From: Brasenia schreberi
Taxonomy: Eukaryota > Streptophyta > Magnoliopsida > Nymphaeales > Cabombaceae
Direction: 5' to 3'
DNA: 64,000 nt
NCBI GenBank assembly: GCA_036023115.1
Contig: JAYKKT010000088.1
Location: 1,411,501 to 1,475,500 of the forward strand
The number at the start of each line of letters is the position of its first letter. The stretch's first letter is position 1. This document shows, piece after piece, positions 24,901 to 39,900 of the stretch. A program made the translations under genes and the position numbers. The notes below the pieces were generated by a model. It ran no database searches and was not told the DNA's origin. It saw nothing but the letters and a program-made list of their open reading frames with translations.

Positions 24901-27900
24901 ATACTTCCACCGTATTCATGAGAAGATAACCAGTATCTCAAAATTAGCATTGTCAGTAGTATCCCCATGGAGGAAGTTAGAAATGTGTACTCACACTATT
25001 GCATTCACATCCCTGTGTGGGTAGATAGGGAGGACCTCCATCCCTTCTCAGTTTTGAAAGGATTTCCTTGGGAAGTTTTTCTCTATGGAATAGGATCTGG
25101 AAGCCGATAGGGTGTAGGAGGGTTATGTTAAGCTTTATTGATACATCAATCTATAGATTACATAATTTTTGGTTGGAGGTAATCTCTCCACCATAGACAC
25201 CACCATCGGCTTCTCTGTGCCCTCTTGGCTGCTGCTGATTTTTTTTTTCTAACCCTAATTAATGCTATTACTTATACTATCTTATAACTTAAATGACTAA
25301 TCTACCCTTACTTAACTATGGTTAACAATCAAACACACATGGATCTAATATTAGACCCGATACCACTTCTTAACACCCTCTCAAGTTGAGTGGAAGATGT
25401 TCGTTACACCCAACTTGCTCAGTCTTTATGAGGTTGTTGCTATTGATTGCTTTAGCAAGGAAATCTGCCATTTGATTTTTTGATTTAATACACACCAACT
25501 TGAACTCTTGACTTGCTACTTTTTTCTTATGAAGTGAGAATCAATCCCAATATGTTTAGTCCTCTCATAATACACATGATTTGAAGTAATTTATATAGCT
25601 GCACCGCTGTCACAATATAAAGATATAAAACATAACACCTCCATTCCCAATTCATGTATAAGAGATACTAACCACATCCCTTCACAGATCACTTGAGCCA
25701 CTGCTCTATATTCAGCTTCAACATTGGATCGTGCAACAGTAAATTGTTTTTTACTCTTCCATGAAACAAGATTACCTCAGGTAATGTAATGTATCTATTT
25801 GTAGATCTCCGGTCATCTAGAGATCCAATCCAATCTGCATCTGAATATACTTCAATATTAAGATCTCTAGAACTAGAGTATAGGAGATCAGATCAAGTAT
25901 AAGATTTCAGGTACCTCAAAATTTGATAAACTACATCCATATGTATTTTCGTTGGAGCATTCATAAATATACTAACCATATCAACTGCATAAGTAATATA
26001 TGGATGAGTAATGGTCACCATGTCAACTGCATAAGTAATATATGGATGAGTAATGGTCAAATAAATCATCTTTCCAACTAATTTGTGATACTTGTCTACA
26101 TCTCTATATTTTATGTCATCATCAAGGTGCAATTTATGATTTATTTCTATAGGAGTATCACACTTCTTGCAATTCATCATGTTAGTGTCCTTCATTAAAT
26201 CCATAGTGTATTTTCTTTGTGTTAGGAATACTTCTGTTTGAGACCATAGATGGATTTCTTTAGCTTGCATACCATAGACTTTGGGTCACCCGACACAAAG
26301 TTTTACGGTTGTGCCATATAAATCATTTCATCAATGTTTCCATTTAGAAACGTGTCTTGACATCCATCGATGTAACTCCAAATCAAAATGAGCTACTAGT
26401 GCCATTATTGTCCTAAAGGAGTCTTTCGAGGATACCGGAGAGAAAGTCTCTTTGTAGTCAATGCCTTCTTTTGAGTAAAGCCTTTAGCAACAAGACATGA
26501 GCTTTATATCTCTCGAGATTTTCATCTCCCTGTATATACCCATTTGCGGCCCACTGGTTTTCTACCTTGAGGTAGATCAACGATAGTCCAAGTGTTGTTC
26601 TTGATAAGAGCATCTAGTTCAATTTGCATAGCCTCTTTCCACTCGGGACTTTTACTAGCTTCCTCACCACTTATAGGTAATGAATTTATCTCAGTATTAA
26701 TAACAAAATTTTGATAACTTCTAAAAGTACATTCATGAGATATGATAGAGGGTGCAAGTTCTTTTACCTTTTTGAAGGGTAATAGGGAGTGTTGTCTGAC
26801 GCGTATCACTAAGCTCCACGATATCGTATCATACTTTAATATTAAAATAGTAGAAAAAATATTTAAAAATCAGAAAAAATAATAAAAATCCAAAAAAATC
26901 AGAAAAAATTAGAAAAAATCTGGTAATTGCTTTGAATTCATATAATGTAAAATTTAGTACATATTGAGCATTCAACATTAAACAATTGCATCCAAATTTA
27001 TATATTTTGTAGCAAAAAATGAAATATATTTACATTTACGTATTGTAATCAGGATCATCAACTAAATAATCTTCATCTTCTCCTTGCTGAAGATCCTCAT
27101 CATCACCACCTTCTGCTTGAAAATCAAAATCTTCGTCTCCTTGATAATGTTGTTGTGCTCCTTCCAAATTAATGCATGCAATGTCTTCTTTAGTTAGGAG
27201 GGCATTTTCTTCGTTATATTCCATAATCCAGTCTTCTAATATATCAAAATTATCTTAACTTATTAGATCAAATTGGCTTTCTTCTCTATTTATCTTTTTC
27301 AATTGCCTACAAGAAAGAAAGATACGAACTAAAAGTTAGTAAATCACATTAACAATTGAAGTCAAACAATATATTGAATTGAATTTTTCAGTACTAAGTA
27401 GTAAGTAATACAAGATTAACTTTGGCGAAGCCGCATGTTACAACACATGAAAATTAAGTCATTGAGCCACTTATGTTCCAACCTGTTGCGCTTTTTTGTA
27501 TGGATGTGTTCAAACACTAATTCATTTTACAACTTGTTGCACTATAAGTTTGGCTCAGAACTCTGACTGTAAAATCCCTAAGGTTTGGGCAATCACTTCA
27601 AACCTATTCCACCAAACATTTATAGAAAAAGGCAAACATTAGGAACATAATCCATAATAATATAAGATTTATTGATTTAAGAAACTTAAATATGAAGATA
27701 AACAATTTACCTAGACGCATAGTAGTGCGGTAACTCCGCCCATGGAAGACATCACCCCTGGATTGCTGGTCCCAAGCCAGGATAAAGGAGGAGGGTTATG
27801 TTAGGCTTCCGACAGCCAGCGTAAAACTTCGTCGGATTTTTATAACATGGATTACAAAAATTATGAGCATTGCTTTGGGGCGTCCCCGCCTAGTGACGTG

Positions 27901-30900
27901 CTACAGAGTCCGAATGCAGTAATAAGTAAGCAAGAGCCACTACATTTTCACCCGAATGTAGTGAATAAATTACACAGAGGGTTCCCACATCATGGACGGG
28001 TGTGAGTAAAGAAGTTAGTCCAGCTATATTGCCGTCCGAATGTAGTGAATAATTTTCAAAGAGGGTCTCCGCATTTTGATTATGGACGGATGCAGGAGGT
28101 AAGGAAGCTAGTCCTAGATAATAAGATTCATATTGGTTCTTCTAATATCGAAACATTATCTGGTGAGCCAATGGAGGTGGTAGATACTATGATTCGGAGA
28201 AAGATTCATATTCTATGTTTACAAGAGACAAAATGGGTTGGAGAAAAAGCAAAAGAGATAGAGGATATAAGTTTTAAATTATGGTACTTAGGTAAAGAAA
28301 AGGCTCGAAACGGAGTTGGTATTATCATAAATAAAGATTTAAAGGATAGTGTAGTAGACATACAACGATATGATTACCGAATTATGACGCTGAAATAAGT
28401 GTTAGGAGCATAGGTTTTAAATATAGTTTGTGCTTACGCACCCCAAGTAGGACTAGAAGATAGTATAAAGACAGCTTTTTGGAAAGAGTTAGATAAGGTA
28501 ATTCAAAAGATTCCACAAAGGGAGATGATTTGTTTAGGAGGAAACTTAAATGGACATGATAGTAAAGAGACATTAGGATATCAAGGGATTCATGAAAACT
28601 TTGGTTTTGGGGATATAAATTTGGAAGGTAGGGATATTTTAAATTTTGCTATGACATTTGATATCTTTATAGTCAATACAATCTTCAAAAAACGAGATGA
28701 ACATTTAATTACTTATAAGAGTGGCTTATCACAAACACAAATTGATTACTTTATTTGTAGAATAAAAGATAGAGCGTGTTGTAAAGATTGCAAGGTAACT
28801 TCAGGAGAAAGCTTAACCAACCAACATCGACTTTTAGTTATGGATTTACAAATAAGAAAATGGACAAAGAAGAAAAGAGTGCATCGAGCTATTCGGACTA
28901 AATGGTGGAACCTCAAAAGTGAGAAAGAAGATATATTTAAACAAAAAGTCATGCAAGGAGATGTTTGGAATTATGTTGGCACACCCTGTGATATGTAGAA
29001 CAATATGGCTATACATATTAGGAAAGTTGCGAAAGATGTATTAGGGGTATCTAAGGGAGGTGTACCGGCACAAAAAGAAGCTTGGTGGTGGAGTGAAGTA
29101 GTACAAAATAAAATCATGGCAAAGTGGGCATGTTACAAATTACATTATGCTAAGAAAACTAGTGAAACTTTAGAGGCTTATAAGAAAGCAAAGAAGGAAA
29201 CGAAAAAGGCCGTTAGTGAAGCAAAAGCTAAAATTTGGGAGGATTTATAAAAGAAATTCAATTTGAAAGTGGGTGAAAGAGATATTTTTAGGATAGCTAG
29301 GGCTAGAGATAAGAAAACGAAAGATCTTAATTATGTTAGATGCATAAAAGACGAGGATGAAAAAATTCTAGTGGCAAATGATGATATAAGAAATAGATGA
29401 AAAAACTATTTTTATAAGCTTTTTAATGAAAATGAAGATGTTAGTATTAACTTAGAAGAGTTAGCCAAATCAGAAAAGTATATAAACCACAATTTCTACC
29501 GACATATTGAAAAGAATGAAGTCAAGGAGGCTCTTAAACATATGAAGGGTGGTAAATCGGTAGGACCAGATAATATTCCTATGGAAGTTTGGAAAATACT
29601 GGGAGAAATAGGAATCACTTGGCTCACAAGACTATTCATTGAAATATGAAAAAACCAAAAGATGCCCAAGGAATGGAGAGCGAGTACACTTATACCCATA
29701 TATAAGAACAAGGGAGACATTCAAAATTGTACGAATTATCGAGGTATCAAGTTGATGAGCCATACTATAAAATTGTGGGAAAGAATTATCGAACGTAGGT
29801 TAAGACAAGTATCAAGTAAAGCAGAGAACCAATTTGGATTCATGCTAAGCAGATCTACTGTTGAAGCGATTCACCTTTTGAGACGTCTTATGGAATATTT
29901 TAGAGGAAAAAAGAAAGGCCTTCACATGATATTTATTGATGTAGAAAATGCTTATGATAGGGTACCGAGGGAGGTTCTTTGGAGAACTTTGGAAAAAAGA
30001 GGTATCCCATTGACATACATTAACGTTATAAGAGACATGTATGATGGTGCAACATGTGTGAGGACTCATGAAGGAATGACAGACTTCTTTGAAGTTAATA
30101 TTGGGTTACATCAAGGATCAACTTTAAGTCCATACTTATTTATAATGGTGATGGATGAGTTAACAAAACATATTCAAGATGAAGTACCTTGGTGTATGTT
30201 ATTTGCAGATGACATTGTATTAGTGGAGGAGTCTAAGAAAAAAGTTAATAGAAAATTGGAACTATGGAGAGAAACATTAGAAAGCAAAGGCCTCCAACTT
30301 AGTAGAACGAAGACAGAATATATGGAATGTAAGTTTGATCATTTGGTTACCTCAAAGGACATAGAAATTAAAATTGGCACACATTGTATCCCCCCAAAGG
30401 AAAGTTTTAAATACCTAGGGTCAATTTTTCATGGTGATGGAAGAATTGATGAAGATGTTACTTATAGAATTAATGGTGGTTGGTTAAAATGGAGAGGAGC
30501 ATCAGGTATTCTTTGTGATAAGAAGATACCATTAAAGTTAAAAGGTAAATATTATAGAGCAGCAATTAGGCCTGTCATGTTTTGTGGTTCTGAGTGTTGG
30601 GCAGTTAATCATCAATATGTACAAAAGATGTCTGGGACAGAAATGAAGATGTTGAGATGGATGAGTGGTCATACAAGAAAAGACCGTATACATAAGAGGT
30701 TATTAGAAACAAATTTGGAGTGGCACCAATGGATGATAAAATGAGGGAATATCGTTTAAATTGGTTTGGACATATGGAAAGAAGTTCAAAAGAAGTTCCT
30801 GACGTAATCCATTTGCTTTCTTGCATCTTTTTTAAGCATTAATCCGTGAATTCTGTGATATTCTTTCATCTTTTGACATTCAACTTCTTGCACTGAAGAC

Positions 30901-33900
30901 CAAAAGTATCTGTGATTTAGATGCGGCTTTGAATTCAGGGAAGCAGTCATTTTGATGAAGTTCCTGATGTAATTAGTACATAAAGTGTATGAAACAAGAT
31001 TCATGACTGACTGTCTATGGTGGATTGGCTTAGACTCAGTTTGGCTATATTTTGTGTAAACATGAAAAGGTGCCTATTCCTATATGGTGAATGGTTTTCA
31101 TTTTATGAACTATACTTCTTTCCATATTCTACATATCACTTCGGCTTGTTAAATGACCTTTCTTTGATATTATTCACATGCTTTTGTAATTGTTGAACTC
31201 GAACTCAGGAAGGATTGTAGAATTGCATCAAGCTTTAGAGGCTATGGTGAAAGATAATCAACCGCTTCCACCTAGAGCAATGATCCTGAGCCGAAAATAT
31301 CGTACTTTAGTGAGCTCTTGGATCGAGCCACTAAATGAAGAAGCTGAACTAGGTTATGAAATTGATTACATTGCGAGGTATGACCTGATATGGATTTATG
31401 TATTTTTGTTGCAAATTTGTAGGCATTAGATCTTGATTGATCTTGATTTAACTTAACAAGGATCTTATTGAGTGTTTTACGCATAATAATACACCTCCAG
31501 TGTTGGACAAGCATGCTATAAGCTATACAATATCGCTCACAAAATCAATCTGTATGCAAGACCCGTATGTTATGCTAAAAATGAGTCCCTACGAGGCTTT
31601 GGGCTTCCTCTAAATGAGATAATTGGGTTTACACTTCAAACAGCAGAAACCTCACTAAGATTGAGTCTCATTGTTCTTACTGTTTCTTGTTTCTTTGTGG
31701 GTTACAACGGGGAGGCCAAGCCAGGTATGCATGCCTGAGGAATCAAACTCACAACCTGCATTTTTGTGAGCTGAGGGCCGTACAAGGTGGGCTGTGGCCC
31801 TGAGTGCATTCTAACTGTTTCTTTTTTTGGAAGAATAAGGTAATCACTAACGTGGGAAAAATTAGCTCTTGATAGGTAATGATTTGCTTATTTCAGAAAG
31901 ACTTTTGTTGAGCATTTGTTCACAATAATTTGGGTGCCAGTGTTACCCAAGTATGTTAGTAAGCTATGAGGGACCTTGGCTTGCGTAATCATCCGCTATG
32001 TGTGCAATAGCCACATCTAGAAGTACAAATATTTTTTTGGACGGTGTAGGAAAATATTGGCCATTGTTTGATGATGAAGCAGCATCGGTGGCATGATTTT
32101 ACAACATTAACGATGCCCTTTGTATGTAGAGGTCCTTACTTTTTTAGAGGTTAAGTCATTATTTATTACCATATGAGTTGTCTTTCAAAATCTTTTTGGG
32201 AAATTTTATTTCATAGGAGTTTATGCTTTAAGAATTGCTGTTTGTTGCACAAACTTCCTCTGAAAATGTGGAAATGCAGTCAAACAGAAGGGCCAAAAGT
32301 GGTTCCGAAAAATAATCCATGCAGATACATGGTTCTGTTTTCTCCTCTCTGTTCATCTTTTCACTTATCAGAACTGCTCAAGCTTCTTTTAGTCATACAT
32401 GACTTAGAAGATGACCAGGTTGTTGATATCTCCATGGCCCAGGTACATAGAAGAAGGAGGCCTGACAGGTGAACGTAAGCGATGGGTGCCTCGTCGAGGG
32501 AAAACGCCACTGGATCCTGATGCTGTTGGGTTTATCTATTCTAATCCAATGGAAACATCTTTTAAACAACGCTGTCTAGAAGATTGGAAGACATACCACC
32601 GAAAGGTTTTGAAGAAATTGAGGTTTGAAGGAGCTGCAGCATTAGGTGGTGATGTGTCCGAGTCAGATTTGTTAAGAGTAGAAGACAGACTAAAGAAGAT
32701 TATCAAGGGTCCTGACCAAAATGCATTGAAGCCAAAGGCCGCCAGTAAGATGATAGTCTCAGAGTTGAGGGAGGAATTAGAAGCACAAGGTTTGCCCACA
32801 GATGGGACCAGACAGGTGCTCTATCAGCGCGTTCAGAAAGCAAGGAGGATAAATCGTTCACGTGGTCGGCCTCTGTGGGTACCTCCAGTTGAGGAGGTGG
32901 AGGAAGAGGTACGTGTGTGCCTTTAAATATGTAACTTCCATATGCTGCATTCTACAACAATTTGCAAAATAATGCAAAAAAGTTTGCTTTTGTAGACATT
33001 CTGTGGTACATGTTACCTGCATTTGTGAATTCCCATCAACCATTCTCAAGGACTAGTCTGAGTTTCCGCAGGATAACTCTGCAGTTCTAGTGACAATCTT
33101 GGAAATATATATCCAATCCCCATCAAGTTCAAATACAAATTCAGGTTTAGTTCAAGATTGTCTCAAATTGATCAATGTACAGGGTAGGCTTGTTTATATA
33201 TGTGTCATTTTGCTACTATGTAATAGTAGAACTTAATTGATGTAGTTGCATACCAATTCGTAATATGCCCATGGGTTCAGTTTCGGTGAAATATCTCAAA
33301 CTCATATTACTGATACCTTGAAATACCAAGAATCTCCTTGTGGATATGTATCTTGAAGTAGCTCATTTTGTTTCTGGCATAGTTGCTTTGAGTAAACTTG
33401 ATTAAGGCCTCTATTGTGTCTGTCTACGTTATGCATGTTCTTGCACTTGGTGAAAATCTCTTATCTTTGTATTGTTACTTTTGACATTGATAAATATGAT
33501 AAATTACATATTCTTCATCGTGATTCATGATTTGGCTGGTAGTGGGAAGGGTGTTCTAGAATTCTATTTGTTGTTTAGGCTTAGAAAGCGAGAGTTTAAT
33601 GTCTTGCAATTTGGTCACGTTTCAGATGGAATTTAAGTGTCCAGCTTATTGCACTTTGACAAGACTAATCATGACAAATATGGTGATCGAATATAAATCT
33701 GTCAAGTGGAGAAAACAAGTTCAATGATTTGTCCATTGAACAGAAATTTGCATTCGCATCTTTGTTTTGTGATTCTCTTCTGTAGCCTTTTCTAGTATTC
33801 TGACTTTCAACATGTACCATTTTTTCTTTAGTGTCACACTGATCTCTGTACCAACTAAAATATGAAGGTTGATGAAGAAGTGGATGAATTGATCTCACGA

Positions 33901-36900
33901 ATCAGATTAGAAGAGGGCAACACAGACTTCTGGAAGAGGCGTTTCCTTGGAGAAGGGCCGAACCAGATTCAGGTTGTGGAAAGTGACACTGATGAATCTG
34001 ATCCAACTGATGAATCTGATCCATTGGATGCATTGGATGATGTTGATGCTCCAGATGGTGTGAAAGAGGTTGAGGACGATGAAGCGGCGGAAGAAGAAGA
34101 AGAACAACCTGAAAGTCAATTAGTAGATAGGGTGAAGGATAAGGAGGCATTATCAAAGACACCTCCTGAAATGATTGGAGTCCAGCTGCTGAAGGATTCT
34201 GACTCAACATCTGTTGCAACAAGCAAAACAACCAAGAAAAAGTCCCAAGTTGCTATGGAGGTATGAACCGAGATCTCCTTGATCTTTTTTATCTTAGATG
34301 AGCTACTTTTATGTATCTATGTTTTGGTTCATATTGATTGCCTTTAGATGTGTAACACCATTCAAAATCTTGTAGCTAATGTTTGCAGAATAGTTGTTTT
34401 CAGCTATCATGTACATGTGCATGAGCAAGTACTAGCTCTTACGACAGGAGTCCGATACAGAACTTTTAATAGTGTTCTTTGACAAGGAAAGGAATTTGAT
34501 GTCTGTGGATCTACTGGTTAGATGGGTTACTTGTGTACATTTTAATTGGTTGTTCTATGTTTTAGGATGTTTCCATCCTTTAACAATAATGCTTTTTGAA
34601 ATCATAATTGCAACAGTCTTCTGCATGAAAAGCATAAACTTGTTCATGTTGATGGACACAAGCAGAAACAACAACTCAGCCTTTTGCCATACTAGATAGG
34701 GTTGGCTACATGGATTCTTTGTTTCCATAGAGCTCAATCATGATGGACACAAGCAGGAGATGAATTTATTTAGGCAGTTGGGAAGAAGCCTTGTATTAAT
34801 CAAGAAGGGATTGTTAGAAATCTGGTGAAAATTCCTGAATTCATGATTTACAGAATTGTTTTTCACACTTTTTACACTCTTGGTGAGAAGCATATTCATC
34901 ATTTTATAAAAGAGAGAGGAGCTCCAATAGCTAGCTGGATAGCCGTTGGAGACTAGCCGTTGAAGCTGGGGCATGGTCCTTGTGTTCAGCAGGACTTATG
35001 GACCCTATTGACCGAACCCTATTACATTTTAACATCCCCCCTCAAACTTACAGTGTGTAACAAAAGTTTGTTTCAATCCCTCATGTGTCACAACCGCACT
35101 CCTTGTTTCAAAAGGATAATGTTCAACAACAAAGATCTTTTGAGAATAATCGTTTATGGAGCATGGTCCTTGTGTTCAGCATGACTTATCAGCCCTATTG
35201 ACCAAATTCTATTACATCTTAACATCCTCCCTCAAACTTATGATTTATACTGAAAGTTTGTTTCAATCCTTCATGTGTCACAACCGCACTGCATGTTCCA
35301 AAAAGAGAATGTTCAACAACAAAAATCTTTTCAGACTAATCGTTGAAGATGGATCATGGTCCTTATGTTCAGTAGGACTTATGAGCCCAATTGACCGAAT
35401 CCTATTATATCTTAACATCCCTTCCTCAAACTTACGATGTTTATATTTGAAAGTTTGTTTCAATCCTTCATGTGTCACAACCGCAATGCTTATTTCAAAA
35501 GGAGAATGTTTAATAACAGAAATCTTTTCCGAAGCTTGAGTTTGGTTTTTGTTGAATACTTTTCTGTGTCTGCATGCATTGGAACTCCTCCTTATGATCT
35601 ACCTTAGGACATACCTACAACAAAATTTATAGAATTAAACCTTAATAAAAGTATTAGGATCCGTAACTAAAAACTTGAAGTAGGATTGTCAAATATAATA
35701 AATAAGTTAATGAATCACTACAAACTTGTGATATTACAAAAAGGTCGTGGTATACGGGTGAACACTCAAAATTTGTCAAAAGGATTTTGAGAATTTCCTC
35801 CTTTAGAAGAAAATTGCGGTCGTGGATTTTTTAAGGTTTTTTCAACAAAGATACCTTAAGCGAGCCCATTTTCATACCAAAATTTTGTAGGAACCTCACA
35901 ATAAAGGTACTTTGAACCCCGTAAAAAAATCAAATTCTAAGAAAATCCAAAAAACTCACCATTTTGCCCCCAAGGTTATATTAGCGAAATTTCGTGGTTT
36001 CATGTGTGTTTTCTGAAAAAGCTAAAATGGGGTATTTAGAACCGAAATAATTTGCAAAATGATTGTTTTACCCCTATGAAATATTTGAATTTAAAAGGAC
36101 AAAAAATAGCAAACAGGCCCAAAACATGGTGGAGAAGGAGCAGAACCTCAGAGGACTCAAATTTTGCGATGGTTCGAGCCTACACAAAAGCTTGAGGTGA
36201 AAAGTCCAAATTACTCTTAATAAAGAACGATGTTACACCAAGCGACTCTACACCCATCAGAAGGTTAAAGCGGTCCAAAAAGGTAAAAGATTATCTCATA
36301 GAATAAAAAAGAATGAAAGCACCCCACCGACCATGAAGTATGTTGTTGTCGACCACCACGCGCGTGTAATTGGTACACGGGTCATTAGGGTAGTGTCAGG
36401 TCAAACCATGCTCGAGGAGATTGTTTTAAGCCATAAATTGATTTCTTTAGTTTGCATACCTTGTTTGACTTTCGTCCTTGATCATATAAAGGTGGTAGGT
36501 CCATATAAATATAAGGTCCCCTTTAAGAAATGCATTCTTCACATTTATATCCAACTGCCATAAGGTCCATGTAAATATCTTCCATAAGGTGCCCTTGAAA
36601 AAATTATTAGTGTGGATTATGTCTCTAATGTTTGTTTTTTGCTACAGATGTTTGGTGGAATAGGTTTGGAACTGATTGTCCGAACCTTAGGGATTTTGCA
36701 GTAAGAGTTATGAGCCAAACCCTGTTGTGAAAGGAATTGGAGTGTATTTGAACACATCCATACAAAAAAGCACAACAGGTTAACATAAGAGACTGAATGA
36801 TTTAGTTTTTATTCGTTGTAACACACGCCTTTGTGAAAGGTAATGTTGTATTACTTAAATGTTTAATTTAATAAATTGTTTTACTTCAATTGTTAATATT

Positions 36901-39900
36901 ATTTACTAATTGCTTATCTTTCTTTGGTATAGGCAATTAAAAAAAGTCAATAGACAAGAAAGCCAATTTGATCCAATAAGTTTTTAGATATATTAGAAGA
37001 CTGGATTATAGAAGACAGTGAAGAAAATGCCCTCCTAACTGAAGAAGACATTACATGGATTAATTTGGAAGGAGCGCAACAACAATATCAAGGAGATGAA
37101 AAATTTGATTTCAAAGCAGAAGGTGTTGCTGCTGCTGCTGATCTTCAGCAAGGAGAAGATGAAGATTATTTAGTTGTTGATCCTGATTATAATTTGTAAA
37201 ATGTAAATGTCTTTTAATTTTTTTTATTCAAAATATGTAAATTTGGATGCAATTGTTCAATGTTGAATGCTCAATCTGTACTAAACTTTGTATTATATGA
37301 ATTTAAAGCAATTATTAGTTTTTTAAAAGTTTTTTTCTTATTTTTCTTGATTTTTTTTCAGATTTTTACTAATTTTTCTTGATTTTTTAAATAAATTTTA
37401 TATTATTTTAATATTAAAGTACGATACGTGTGATACGATACGATACACATGTATCGTGGAGCCCATCGATACGCGATACGATATGCGTCAGACAATACTG
37501 CCTCTAACCTTTCATGAGCGCACAAAGCATATTGAGATATATTGCCATTTTGTTCGTGAAGAGGTTCTAAAAAAACGATCAATCTGTGTTATGTCACATC
37601 AGAGATACTGCTACTTCTTCAGCAAATCTCTCTCTGCTACTCGATTTCATTTCCTGTTGAACAAACTTTCAATATATATATCGTAAGTTTGAGGGGGTTG
37701 TTAAATGTAATAGGTACACGAGCCATTAGGGTTCGTGTCTCTTGGATTGGGACTGGCCCATGCTACTAGGGCGTGTGGCCATAGCCGTTGGAAGCTCCCA
37801 GCTTCCGAGCTTCCAACGGCACAATAATGCAGTAACTAGTCGTTGGAGGCTAGCTGCCTAACGACTAGTCCTTTTCTCTCTTCTCTCTCTTGTCCATTTG
37901 AGCTATAAATTCTCTTCTACTTAGTTCTATAAATAGATTCATAATATACATTAATAATATGCTGCCTTACACACCTTTTGTTTGTGGTTTGACTTCCTTG
38001 TTCGTCACTCTTGTTGTGTTATTCGTGTGTGACATCTATATTCGGATGTTTTGAGATCTTGGCTCTTTGACGAATTCCAACTTGGCAATTTAACCTTTGA
38101 TTATCAACAAGTATTTACAGTGCACCACCCGAGCAACCAGGGGCCCTATAAGTGCTATTGCTAGCCACCATGGGTAGTAGACGTGTCATCGCCACGTGTC
38201 TGCCACATCATCATCGAACAACCACATGGCTCTCACGTCACTACCATGCACCAACACACGGGGTCCCGTGTCGTCACATGCCAGCCCCATGGACCGACAC
38301 GTGCCTTGTACATGCACCCCACGCGCTGAGTGCAGTGTTGTCTGACTCGTATCGTATCGCGTATCACCGGTCTCCACGATACGAGCGTATTGTATCATAT
38401 CGTATCGTACTTTAATATTAAAAAAATAGAAAATATTTAAAAAACAGAAAAAATTAGGAAAAATTTGGTAATTGCTTTGAATTCATATAATGCAAAGTTT
38501 AGTACATATTTGGCATTCAACATTGAACAATTGCATCTAAATTTACATATTTTGAAGCAAAAAATGAAATACATTTATATTTTACATATTATAAATTTGT
38601 ATCAGGATCATTAACTAAATAATCTTCATCTTCTCCTTGATGAAGATTCAAAGTTTCTCATCACCTTCTGCTTCAAAATCAAAATTTTCATCTCCTTCAT
38701 GATGTTGTTGCACTCCTTTCAAATTAATTCATGCAATGTCTTCTTCGGTTAGGAGTGTATTTTCTTTGTTATCTTCCATAATCCACTCATCTAATATATC
38801 AAAATTAACAAATTGCTATCTTTGTAAATGTAGTTGTCATATTTGCTAATTTTCATATGTGAGCAAAACGATGAGTTCCATTTCTTTGATTATTGAGTCT
38901 ATGACATGTCAGTGATGTGATATTTTTACTTGATGATATCCCCTTTTTCTCTTATTGGAGACTAGCTTTTTAACTAATGCTTGAGCTCCATTTCTCACTT
39001 CACAGACTGAGTTATGCCTCACACACGTTGATCATGTTCAACTCAATGGAACTCATGTAAGGTGAACCCTAAAATAGGGAAGTTGTGAAATACTACTCAA
39101 TGAACCGAGACAAGCAAATTGTTCTTCATTGTTTGCGATTTCATGAAATTAGAAACTGGTAGTAGAAATATACCTAAAAATTAGCAACAGAAAGGGAAAT
39201 GATTTTATCATAATTTTTATTTGTTCATAAATTATTCTTATTAAATAAATGAAATTATAAACCCCGAATTTACATATTACATACACAACTTGCAATCCCA
39301 AACAAGCATATCGGAGGATGCCTTGGAGAGAAGTGAAGAGAGGCTAGAAACTTATAAAAGAATTGAAAAAAAAATTGATTTTTTTTGGGGGCGTATCGTA
39401 CGATACAGGTGATGCAACATGATAGCCTTTATCATATGATATAGGTTACCGTATCGTATCGTGGTTTCCCACGATACGGATAACATTGATTGAGTGTGCT
39501 CCCTGCGCGTCAGGGCACCTCATGCACGGCACATGCACCCTTTTGCTTCCCACTTGCATATTCCTCCCTTTCCTACATGTGTCCAAACTCCCCTTCCCAC
39601 GTGTGGATACCTGTGGATTGATTGAATTTCAGTCTGGATCAAGTTCAATAATGGAAAAGGATCTTATTCATGAAAATGCCCATGAAAGGAGGATGCGGGT
39701 GACTAAGAAGGAGAATTCTAACCCAAGAGTGTTAAGCCCAATAAAGGAGGACGGGAGGGAGCTCATTCCCAGCACAAGGAAGAATTCATCAAAGAAAGGT
39801 TGAAACTTAGTGAGAAAGCCTCAAAACATCCTATTTTGCCTCTTTTTCTTATTTGTTCTTGTGGGAACCTTGGAGTTATTGTCTTCAATCTTTTGTAAGC

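Noticed and set aside
38152..38415. 87-residue frame with His/Thr-rich sequence
   Set aside because: It spans the boundary of the hAT derivative at 38333 and includes its terminal repeats, so it is a chance frame.
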